From Oerskovia turbata (lineage in GTDB: Bacteria; Actinomycetota; Actinomycetes; Actinomycetales; Cellulomonadaceae): a stretch of 64,000 bases of DNA. Made by a program: the position numbers and the translations under genes. The notes under the pieces are model-generated. The model did not search any database, was not told the DNA's origin, and saw only the letters and a list, made by a program, of their open reading frames with translations. Position 1 is the first letter of the stretch. The number at the start of each line of letters is the position of its first letter. The stretch is from positions 1 through 64,000 of the forward strand of contig NZ_JOFV01000005.1 of the NCBI RefSeq assembly GCF_000718325.1, in the 5' to 3' direction. Positions 30,652 to 39,040 of the stretch are shown one piece after another.

Positions 30652-31148
30652 GCGACGTCACCGCGCCCGGGCGCGGCCCGCACAACGGCACCCCGACGCA
30701 GCACCGACCGCCGGCGGCGCCCTCGTGGCACCGGCTCGACGGCGCGTCGGAGACTCAGGGGACCGCCGACGGACAGGCGGCGACCGGGGGTCCGCTCGCG
30801 CCCGTCGCCCCGCCGTCCGGGATCCCCCGGGTCTCCGGCGGTGACGGGGGGACCGAGCCGCTCGACCGACGGGCCACGGTGGTCGTGCCCGCCCCGCAGA
30901 GCAACCTCGCGATGTGGCTCGTCTTCGCTGGGGTGCTGCTCGCGGTCGCGGTGACGCTGGTCGTCGGGGCGCGCGCCGGAGTGCTGGTCCTCGTCGGGAT
31001 CCTCGTCGCCGGGGCGGGCGTCCGTGCCTTCCTGCCGGGGCCGGGACCCGTCGGGCTCACGGTCCGCACGCGGTGGACCGACGTCGTCATGTACCTCGCG
31101 ATGGCCGGTGCCATGGGCACGCTCGCCGTCACGGTCCCCAACATCTGA
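30648..31148 (+). CDS. DUF3017 family membrane protein
   Basis: 166 residues: about 80 disordered, Pro/Gly/Thr-rich residues, then three hydrophobic helices (SNLAMWLVFAGVLLAVAVTL region, GVLVLVGILVAGAGV, and a last one near the C-terminus) with a TVRTRWTDVVMY segment typical of DUF3017. The family is found next to purH/folD/mdh in actinobacteria and its function is unknown. Start choice is uncertain: GTG 30648 is coupled to a mini-ORF, GTG 30639 would add three residues. Confidence 0.7.
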   Translation: MSDVTAPGRGPHNGTPTQHRPPAAPSWHRLDGASETQGTADGQAATGGPLAPVAPPSGIPRVSGGDGGTEPLDRRATVVVPAPQSNLAMWLVFAGVLLAVAVTLVVGARAGVLVLVGILVAGAGVRAFLPGPGPVGLTVRTRWTDVVMYLAMAGAMGTLAVTVPNI

Positions 31149-31167
31149 CACCACGGCCACGGACAGC

Positions 31168-31203
31168 ACGAGGCCCGGTCCGCGGCGGCGGACCGGGCCT
31201 CGT
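31168..31203. terminator. Bidirectional terminator
   Basis: Perfect 16-base arms ACGAGGCCCGGTCCGC (31168-31183) and its complement (31188-31203) with a 4-base loop, between convergent DUF3017 and aquaporin genes. Confidence 0.85.
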
Positions 31204-31223
31204 CGTCCTGTGCAGCGGTGGCG

Positions 31224-32336
31224 TCAGGCCTTGGGGGCGGTGCCGTCCGTCGGCTCGGCGTCCGACACGTCGGGTCCGTTGGCACCGGGGGCGTCGGGCT
31301 CGGCGGCCTCGACGACCTCGACCGTCTCCATGGTCTCGGTCACCTCGACCGTCTCGACGGCCGCCGGGACCTCGGCGGCGGGGGTCGCCGCCTCCTCGGC
31401 GACCGTGGCGGCCGTCGCGGCGCCGGCAGCGGCCGAAGCGGGCGCGGCCCCCGTGCCCTCGGACACGACCGCGGCCTCGTCGACCACGAAGACCTCGTCC
31501 TCGGCCAGGAGGTCGTCCTGGACGGGAGCGAACGCGAACGCGCGGTAGAACAGCGCGGCGATCGCGGCACCCGCGAGCGGGGCGACGACGAAGAGCCAGA
31601 GCTGGCTCCAGGTCCATCCGCCGGCGAAGACCGCGGCGGCGAACGAGCGGGCGGGATTGAGGCCCGCGTTCGTGAACGGCGTGGCGACGAGCAGCAGGAC
31701 CGTGAGCGTCAGGCCGATCGCGACGGGTGCGAGCTTCGAGTTCGAGCGCTTGTCGGTGACCCCGAGGATCACGCCGACGAGGATGGCGGCCGCGACGATC
31801 TCGATGATGAGCGCCGACCAGATGCTGAACGAGAACGCCCCGTTGGTGGCGACGGCGAGCGGCGAGTGCTCCTCGAAGCCGTTGGCGGTCGCGGACAGGA
31901 AGGCCTGCTGCGTCGCGTCCGAGATCAGCCCGCTCTGCTGCAGGACGGGCAGTGCGGAGGCCGGGATGGTCGCGAACAGCACGGCCGAGGCGACGACGCC
32001 ACCGACGAGCTGTGCGAGCCAGTAGGGCAGGACGTCGGCCCAGGCGGTGCGCCCGCCGATGGCTGCGCCGAGCGTCACCGCCGGGTTGAAGTGCCCGCCG
32101 GAGACGTGGCCGACCGCGGCGATCCCACCGAGCAGCGCGATACCGCCCGCGAGGGCCACGCCGACCGTGCCGGCGCCGAGGCCGCCGACGCTGTAGAGCG
32201 CCACGCCGAGGATCGCGAGCACGAGGAAGAACGTGCCGAAGGCTTCGGCGCCGAGCCGGGCGAGCAGGCTGGGCCCGACCACGACGGTCGTCTCTTCGAC
32301 GACGACTGCGTCAGGTGCTGAAGTGTCCTGGGACAT
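31224..32336 (-). CDS. aqpZ: Aquaporin / MIP-family channel with long acidic tail
   Basis: A 370-residue channel with six membrane segments and both NPA boxes, GGHFNPAVTLG and GLNPARSFAAA. The context of the boxes (SGGHFNPAVT) is closer to water-selective AqpZ than to glycerol facilitators, though selectivity cannot be settled by eye. About 95 C-terminal residues after the last helix are Glu/Val/Ala/Thr-rich, with repeats such as VETVEVTETMETVEVVEAAE, far longer than in AqpZ (about 230 residues in total). ATG 32336 is near the first conserved helix after a 25-residue acidic start. Confidence 0.88.
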   Translation of the reverse strand: MSQDTSAPDAVVVEETTVVVGPSLLARLGAEAFGTFFLVLAILGVALYSVGGLGAGTVGVALAGGIALLGGIAAVGHVSGGHFNPAVTLGAAIGGRTAWADVLPYWLAQLVGGVVASAVLFATIPASALPVLQQSGLISDATQQAFLSATANGFEEHSPLAVATNGAFSFSIWSALIIEIVAAAILVGVILGVTDKRSNSKLAPVAIGLTLTVLLLVATPFTNAGLNPARSFAAAVFAGGWTWSQLWLFVVAPLAGAAIAALFYRAFAFAPVQDDLLAEDEVFVVDEAAVVSEGTGAAPASAAAGAATAATVAEEAATPAAEVPAAVETVEVTETMETVEVVEAAEPDAPGANGPDVSDAEPTDGTAPKA

Positions 32337-32706
32337 GGTGTTCCTGTCTGGTGTCTGTGTGGGGTCCGGGAAGGCCGGACGTTCGGGATGAACATGCGAG
32401 GTCGGTGCAGAACCGGCATCTCGGAGGCATCCTGCCACCGATGTCTGGGAGTTCGCTGATCGGTTCGTGACCAGTCTCACTCTCTGCGGGCGCCCGCGCC
32501 AGGGGGCGACCAGGCCCGCGGGGGCGGGCGGCGCCGTCGGGCGGGGGCGTCCGCGGTGCGGACCGGACAGAAAGTATCTTGATGTCGAGAAGTCGAGTAC
32601 CCTGGGCGGCGGTCAGCATCAACGGTTCGCGCGCGCGAGTTCCGGCACCCGCCGGTAGCCCCCGGGCGGCCGCAGGTTCCCCTCGCAGAGTTGGAGTTAC
32701 CCCCGC
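32337..32706. other. Divergent regulatory region between aquaporin and icd
   Basis: 370 bases without a gene. It holds the icd palindrome and -10 box described separately, a lone copy of the GGCGCCGTCGGGC hairpin arm near 32529-32541, and about 80 bases of ordinary GC-rich leader before icd. I see no riboswitch. Confidence 0.6.
32575..32603 (+). promoter_or_regulatory. icd promoter with palindromic site
   Basis: TATCTTGATGTCGAGAAG (32575-32592) matches 14 of 18 bases of the sucC palindrome. A TACCCT -10 box, the same hexamer as at sucC, lies at 32598-32603. The hexamer TATCTT at the left edge is 17 bases from it, so the site overlaps a possible -35 and a bound protein would block polymerase. 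Confidence 0.55.
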
Positions 32707-33927
32707 ATGGGCAAGATCAAGGTCGTCAACCCGGTCGTCGAGCTCGACGGTGACGAGATGACGCGCATCATCTGGCAGTTCATCAAGGACCGCCTCATCC
32801 ACCCCTACCTCGACATCGACCTCAAGTACTACGACCTGTCGATCGAGAACCGCGACGCCACCGACGACCAGGTGACGATCGACGCGGCGAACGCGATCAA
32901 GCAGTACAACGTGGGCGTCAAGTGCGCGACCATCACCCCCGACGAGGCACGCGTCGAGGAGTTCGGCCTGAAGAAGATGTGGGTCTCCCCGAACGGGACC
33001 ATCCGCAACATCCTCGGCGGCGTCGTCTTCCGCGAGCCCATCATCATCTCCAACATCCCGCGCCTGGTGCCGGGCTGGAACAAGCCGATCATCATCGGCC
33101 GTCACGCGCACGGCGACCAGTACAAGTCGACGAACTTCAAGGTGCCCGGCCCCGGCAAGGTCACCATGACGTTCGAGCCGTCCGACGGTGGCGAGCCCAT
33201 GCAGTTCGACGTCGTGACCATGCCCGAGGAGGGCGGCGTCGCGATGGGCATGTACAACTTCAACGAGTCCATCAAGGACTTCGCGCGCGCCTCGTTCGCT
33301 TACGGCCTGCAGCGGAACTACCCGGTGTACCTGTCGACCAAGAACACGATCCTCAAGGCCTACGACGGCCAGTTCAAGGACCTGTTCCAGGAGATCTTCG
33401 ATCAGGAGTTCGCGGCGGCGTTCGCTGAGAAGGGCCTCACCTACGAGCACCGCCTCATCGACGACATGGTCGCCTCGGCCATGAAGTGGGAGGGCGGCTA
33501 CGTCTGGGCCTGCAAGAACTACGACGGCGACGTCCAGTCCGACACCGTCGCGCAGGGCTTCGGCTCGCTCGGCCTCATGACGTCGGTCCTCATGACCCCG
33601 GACGGCAAGACCGTCGAGGCCGAGGCCGCGCACGGCACCGTGACGCGTCACTACCGCCAGCACCAGCAGGGCAAGCCGACGTCGACCAACCCGATCGCGT
33701 CGATCTTCGCCTGGACCCGTGGCCTCATGCACCGCGGCAAGATCGACGGCACCCCCGAGGTCACGGCGTTCGCCGAGACGCTCGAGGACGTCGTCATCAC
33801 GACGGTCGAGTCCGGCAAGATGACCAAGGACCTCGCGCTCCTGGTCGGCCCGGAGCAGGAGTGGCTGACGACCGAGGACTTCCTCGCGGCGCTCGACGAG
33901 AACCTGGCCGCCCGCCTGGCCGCCTGA
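32707..33927 (+). CDS. icd: NADP-dependent isocitrate dehydrogenase, homodimeric eukaryote-like type
   Basis: A 406-residue TCA-cycle enzyme producing 2-oxoglutarate, CO2 and NADPH. It starts [19 protein letters not shown], has the substrate loop [17 protein letters not shown], the metal-binding [20 protein letters not shown], and [18 protein letters not shown], matching the IDH subfamily II found in mitochondria and some actinobacteria rather than E. coli Icd or the monomeric form. It is followed by a strong terminator and then mdh. Confidence 0.95.
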   Translation: MGKIKVVNPVVELDGDEMTRIIWQFIKDRLIHPYLDIDLKYYDLSIENRDATDDQVTIDAANAIKQYNVGVKCATITPDEARVEEFGLKKMWVSPNGTIRNILGGVVFREPIIISNIPRLVPGWNKPIIIGRHAHGDQYKSTNFKVPGPGKVTMTFEPSDGGEPMQFDVVTMPEEGGVAMGMYNFNESIKDFARASFAYGLQRNYPVYLSTKNTILKAYDGQFKDLFQEIFDQEFAAAFAEKGLTYEHRLIDDMVASAMKWEGGYVWACKNYDGDVQSDTVAQGFGSLGLMTSVLMTPDGKTVEAEAAHGTVTRHYRQHQQGKPTSTNPIASIFAWTRGLMHRGKIDGTPEVTAFAETLEDVVITTVESGKMTKDLALLVGPEQEWLTTEDFLAALDENLAARLAA

Positions 33928-33940
33928 CCCTCGCCTCCGC

Positions 33941-33990
33941 ACGCCCGACGGCGCCGCTCACCTCCCGAGGTGGGCGGCGCCGTCGGGCGT
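33941..33990 (+). terminator. Terminator between icd and mdh
   Basis: Perfect 17-base arms ACGCCCGACGGCGCCGC (33941-33957) and its complement (33974-33990), with an inner CACCTC/GAGGTG stem. Another member of the CCCGACGGCGCC hairpin group. It implies that mdh has its own promoter. Confidence 0.85.
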
Positions 33991-34020
33991 TCCGTGGGGT
34001 GGGGAACGGGGCCGTTGTGA

Positions 34021-35019
<999 letters not shown>

Positions 35020-35171
35020 CCTCGTCCCGGGCGTCGGACCCGAGGCTCGTCAGGCGGCTCGACGTGGTCGCCCGACCGTCCTCAGGTCCGGCGCCCGGCG
35101 CGGACCGGGTGGTCTCGGGCGCGGAAAATCCCTGCGTGCGCGCCGGAGCACCGCCATAGGATCGACGGGCC

Positions 35172-38100
35172 ATGACCGATGCACCCACCGGCTCTCCGAC
35201 CGGCCCAGACCATGCCCCCTCCTCCTTGACCGCCACCTCGACGGACCCGGCACGCCGCCTCGACTGGCGGCGGCTGCGCGGACCGCAGGCCGTCGTCGCG
35301 CTCGTCGCGCTCACGATCGGTGCCGTCGGCGCCGCGTACGGCACGGTCGTCGCGGGCTGGCTCGCGGCCGACCCGACGACGGCGACGCTCCAGCTCCTCG
35401 CCGCGTGCATCGTGGGCGCGGCGCTGCTCGACACGGTCGGGCAGGTCGTCTGGGCCGGGGTCGTCGACCGGGCCGAGGGGCGCCTGCGCGGCGACCTGCT
35501 CTCCGCAGCCCTGCACCAGCCCCTGGCCACGCTCACCGAGCAGGCCGTCGGCGAGGTGCTGGACCGCGTCGACGACGACACCCACGCCGTCGGCACGCTC
35601 GTGCGCCGCCAGGCCTGGGGTGCGGGGCGCACGCTCGTCGGAGTGATCCCCATGTGGGTCGTGGCCGGGCTGACGTGGTGGCCCGCGTGGATCCTGTTCC
35701 CCGTGCTCGGCCTGGTCGCCGGGCTCGTCGTGCGCCCCATGCTCGGTGAGATCGCTCGCCGGAAGGTGATCGAGGAAGCGGCCTGGACGGACCACGCGGC
35801 CGTCTTCGAGGAGGCCGTGGCGGCGCGCGACGACCTGCGCACGAGCCTGGGCCAGTCGTTCGCGGTGCGGCGGCTCGCCGAACGGTCGGCGCAGGTCCAC
35901 CGGCGCTTCGAGGCAGTGCTGTCGGTCGAGTCGCGCATGCTCCGGCGGGCCGGGCTCGTGCTCGCGTCGCTCCTCGCGGGCGTCGCGGTCTCGGGAGCCG
36001 CGCTCGCCGCCGACGGCCAGCTGGGCGTCGACCGCCTCGTCACGCTGTTCCTCGTCACCTCGATGTTCGTGGGGCAGACCGACAACCTCGTGCACCACCT
36101 GCCCGACATCCAGGAGGGGCTCGGGGCGCTCACACGCATCCGGCAGATGCTCTCGGTCGCCCCCGAGCCGGTCGGTGGGCGCGACGTGCCCGCCGGGCCG
36201 GTCGGCATCGAGCTCCGGGACGTCCACTTCTCCTACGCCGAGGGCACGTTCGCCCTCGACGGCGTGAGCCTGCACGTGCCCGCCGGTGCGACGGTCGCGC
36301 TCGTGGGGCGCACCGGCTCGGGCAAGTCGACGCTCGCGTCGCTGCTGTCCCGGGCGGTCGAGCCGCCGCACGGTGCGGTGTTCCTCGGCGGCGTCGACGT
36401 GCGCGACCTCGACCTGCAGGCGTTGCGCGCCGCGGTCGGCGTCGTGACCCAGCGGACCGAGATCCTCGCCGGCACGCTCGCGGAGAACGTCGCGCTGTTC
36501 GCCGACGTCCCGCGCTCGTCGATCGAGGACGCGGTGCGCGAGCTGCGCCTCGACGACTGGGTGGCGGGCCTGCCCGACGGGCTCGACACCCTGCTCGGTC
36601 CGGGCGGGACGTCCCTGTCGGCGGGGGAGGAGCAGCTCGTCGCGTTCGCGCGCCTCCTGGTGCGCGACGTCCAGGTCGTCGTCCTCGACGAGGCCACAGC
36701 ACGCATGGACCCGCTGACCGAGGCCCGGGTCGTGGCCGCCTCGGAGCGGCTGCTCACGGGACGCACGGGTGTGCTCGTCGCTCACCGGCTCACGACGATC
36801 GAGCGCGCCGGTCTGATCGCTGTGCTCGACCGGGGAAGCGTCGTCCAGCAGGGCGATCGGGCCGCGCTCGCTCGCGTCGCCGGTCCCTACCGCGACCTGC
36901 TCGACGCGAGCGTCGCGCAGGACGGGGAGCCGTCGTCGGCGCTGGTCGACGGGAGGCGGAACGAGCAGGTCCTGGACGGCGCGCGCCCGGCCGAGGGCGC
37001 ATCGGTGCTCTCTGTGGGAACCGCGGCGCCAGTGGCCGTCACCGACGGCGACCCGTCGACGGAGGCGGTCGGCGGCCGACGCAGGCTCGGTGAACCGCCG
37101 TCCCTCGCCGACCCGGGCGACGGGCCCAGCCTCGCGCGCGGCGTGCTGCACGCGCTGTTCGTGCGTCCCGCGTGGGGTGTCGTGGGCGCCGGGCTGTTCC
37201 TCGTGGCGAGCCTGGTCTCGGCGCAGGGTGCCGTCACGGGCTTCCTGTGGGGGCACGCCGTCCAGGGGCTCGACGAGGGCTTCCCGGTCGCGCTGCTCGT
37301 CCCGTTCGTCGTGCTCCTCGTGGTCGCGCCCCTGTGCCTCGCGCGCGCCCTGTACGTCTACCCGCGGTGGTGGATCGAGGTCCTGCTGCGCGTACGCATG
37401 TCCGTCATGGCGGGCCAGACGCGCCAGCACCGGCTCACGTCCACGCCGCCGGGCGAGGTCGTGGCCCGGGCCATGGACGCCGACCGCTTCGTGCGGTACG
37501 CGGACCGCTGGGTCGACTTCGTCAACGGGCTCGTCATCGCGGGGGTCACGGCCCTGCTCAGCAGGTCGTGGCTGGCGGGGGCCGTGCTGCTCGCGGTCAT
37601 GGTCGTCTCGGCGGCCGCGTCGGCGCTCGGCCGCCCGATCGCGGGCCGGTCGGCCACGCGGTCCTCGGCCGCCCGCGCCCGGTTCGGGCGTGCCCTGGTG
37701 TCGGCGCTCGACTCGGCGCGCTCGGTCAAGCTCGCGGCCCGGACCCCGCAGGTGCACGCGCACCTGCACGAGGTCGACGCAGGCCGCGTGCGGGCCGCGA
37801 TCTTCGAGCACCGGGTGCAGGCCGCGCTCGACGGGGTGCCGCTCGTCATGATCCAGCTCGGCGTCGTCGCCGCGTGGGCCGGGCTCCTGACGGGCACGTG
37901 GGACCTCGCGACGGCGCTCCTGGTCGCGAACGCGGTCAACGGGTTCGGGTGGTTCGGCGTGGTCGCGGGGGCGGTCGTGACCGAGGCGCCGGGCACGCGG
38001 TCGTGGCAGCGTGCGACGAGTCGGCTCGCCGCCGGGGCGGACCTCATGGACCTGCCTCCGGGCGTCGACCTCCTCTCGGGCGAGGCTCCCACGCCCGTCC

Positions 38101-38798
38101 CGGGCGCACGGCAGGCGCTCGAGCTCCTGGAGCTGGCGGGCATGAGCGCGCTGCACGACGACGGCACGATCGGCGTGCAGGGGGTCGACCTGACGGTCGA
38201 GCGCGGCGAGCTCGTGCTCCTCCTCGGTCAGGTGGGGGCGGGCAAGTCGAGCCTGCTCGCAGCTCTTGCGGGACTCATGGAGCACACGGGCCACATCCGC
38301 TGGAACGGGACCGACGTCGAGGACGCGCAGACCTTCCTGCGTCCGGGGCAGGTCGCGCACGTCGCGCAGGTCCCGCGCGTGCTGTCCGGGACGTTCGCGG
38401 ACAACGTGCGGCTCGGGCACGAGCGTGAGGTCACGGGTCCGGTCGCGGCTGCGCGCATGGAGCGGGACGTGGTCGAGGCGGGTGGGCACGAGGCGCTCGT
38501 GGGACACCGCGGTGTCCGGCTCTCGGGCGGTCAGGTGCAGCGGCTCGCGCTGGCCCGGGCGCTCGCGACCGACGCCGAGCTCCTCCTGGCCGACGACGTG
38601 TCGAGCGCTCTCGACGCCGCGACGGAGATCGAGCTGTGGTCGTCGTTGCGCGAGCGGGGGACCACGGTGATCGGTTCGACGTCGAAGCGTGCGGCCCTCG
38701 CTCGGGCGGACCGGGTCGTCGTGCTCCACGACGGCGCGATCGCGGAGGTCGGCCCCTGGAGCGACCTGGCGCCGCGGTGGGGGCACCTCGCGGGCTGA
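35172..38798 (+). CDS. Single-chain ABC exporter with two unequal ATPase halves
   Basis: A 1208-residue protein in the order membrane domain, ATPase, membrane domain, ATPase; most bacterial exporters are two half-size proteins. ATPase 1 (from about residue 345): Walker A GRTGSGKST, signature changed to LSAGEEQ, Walker B VVVLDEATARMD with catalytic Glu, His switch VAHRL. ATPase 2 (from about 980): Walker A GQVGAGKSS, normal signature LSGGQVQ, but Walker B LLLADDVSSALD with Asp for the catalytic Glu, and Ser in place of the switch His (GSTSKRA). So one composite site is complete and the other is degenerate, as in asymmetric exporters of the TM287/288 type. CydDC-like or drug/peptide export are possible; the substrate is unknown. 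ATG 35172 is preceded by TAGGAT. Confidence 0.85.
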   Translation: MTDAPTGSPTGPDHAPSSLTATSTDPARRLDWRRLRGPQAVVALVALTIGAVGAAYGTVVAGWLAADPTTATLQLLAACIVGAALLDTVGQVVWAGVVDRAEGRLRGDLLSAALHQPLATLTEQAVGEVLDRVDDDTHAVGTLVRRQAWGAGRTLVGVIPMWVVAGLTWWPAWILFPVLGLVAGLVVRPMLGEIARRKVIEEAAWTDHAAVFEEAVAARDDLRTSLGQSFAVRRLAERSAQVHRRFEAVLSVESRMLRRAGLVLASLLAGVAVSGAALAADGQLGVDRLVTLFLVTSMFVGQTDNLVHHLPDIQEGLGALTRIRQMLSVAPEPVGGRDVPAGPVGIELRDVHFSYAEGTFALDGVSLHVPAGATVALVGRTGSGKSTLASLLSRAVEPPHGAVFLGGVDVRDLDLQALRAAVGVVTQRTEILAGTLAENVALFADVPRSSIEDAVRELRLDDWVAGLPDGLDTLLGPGGTSLSAGEEQLVAFARLLVRDVQVVVLDEATARMDPLTEARVVAASERLLTGRTGVLVAHRLTTIERAGLIAVLDRGSVVQQGDRAALARVAGPYRDLLDASVAQDGEPSSALVDGRRNEQVLDGARPAEGASVLSVGTAAPVAVTDGDPSTEAVGGRRRLGEPPSLADPGDGPSLARGVLHALFVRPAWGVVGAGLFLVASLVSAQGAVTGFLWGHAVQGLDEGFPVALLVPFVVLLVVAPLCLARALYVYPRWWIEVLLRVRMSVMAGQTRQHRLTSTPPGEVVARAMDADRFVRYADRWVDFVNGLVIAGVTALLSRSWLAGAVLLAVMVVSAAASALGRPIAGRSATRSSAARARFGRALVSALDSARSVKLAARTPQVHAHLHEVDAGRVRAAIFEHRVQAALDGVPLVMIQLGVVAAWAGLLTGTWDLATALLVANAVNGFGWFGVVAGAVVTEAPGTRSWQRATSRLAAGADLMDLPPGVDLLSGEAPTPVPGARQALELLELAGMSALHDDGTIGVQGVDLTVERGELVLLLGQVGAGKSSLLAALAGLMEHTGHIRWNGTDVEDAQTFLRPGQVAHVAQVPRVLSGTFADNVRLGHEREVTGPVAAARMERDVVEAGGHEALVGHRGVRLSGGQVQRLALARALATDAELLLADDVSSALDAATEIELWSSLRERGTTVIGSTSKRAALARADRVVVLHDGAIAEVGPWSDLAPRWGHLAG

Positions 38799-38829
38799 CC
38801 CGCAGCGTCGATACGTCGCACACCGCACC

Positions 38830-38872
38830 CGAGGCCGGTCAGGCAGCCAGACGCGCTGTCCGACCGGCCTCG
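38830..38872 (+). terminator. Terminator after the ABC exporter
   Basis: Arms CGAGGCCGGTC (38830-38840) and GACCGGCCTCG (38862-38872), 21-base loop. It separates the exporter from the amylopullulanase promoter. Confidence 0.75.
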
Positions 38873-38896
38873 TTCCGCGCCTCCAGGCAACAAACT

Positions 38897-38926
38897 CTTG
38901 CTGCAACTTTCTGCAAGGGCTACAGT
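38897..38926 (+). promoter_or_regulatory. Amylopullulanase promoter with MalR-like operator
   Basis: -35 TTGCTG (38898-38903) and -10 TACAGT (38921-38926) are 17 bases apart. Read on the minus strand, the DNA from 38917 back to 38897 contains CTTGCAG, AAAG, TTGCAG and CAAG in a row. CTTGCAG repeats are the operator of MalR/Reg1-type LacI regulators at streptomycete amylase and maltose promoters. The operator fills the promoter spacer, so repression by occlusion and release by maltose-like sugars is likely. Confidence 0.7.
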
Positions 38927-39040
38927 CTGGGTCAGCCGGCGGCGGGGAGCGCCCGGCTCGGGAGACCACGCGGAGCACAGAGGCTCGGTCACCCGGCGGT
39001 GCCTTCGCACGTCCGACTCCCCGGCGACAAGGGAGTCCTC

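Noticed and set aside
35082..38978. Minus-strand frame of about 1300 codons opposite the ABC exporter
   Set aside because: Low-complexity Arg/Asp/Gly composition and no motif, while the plus strand shows two complete ABC halves.
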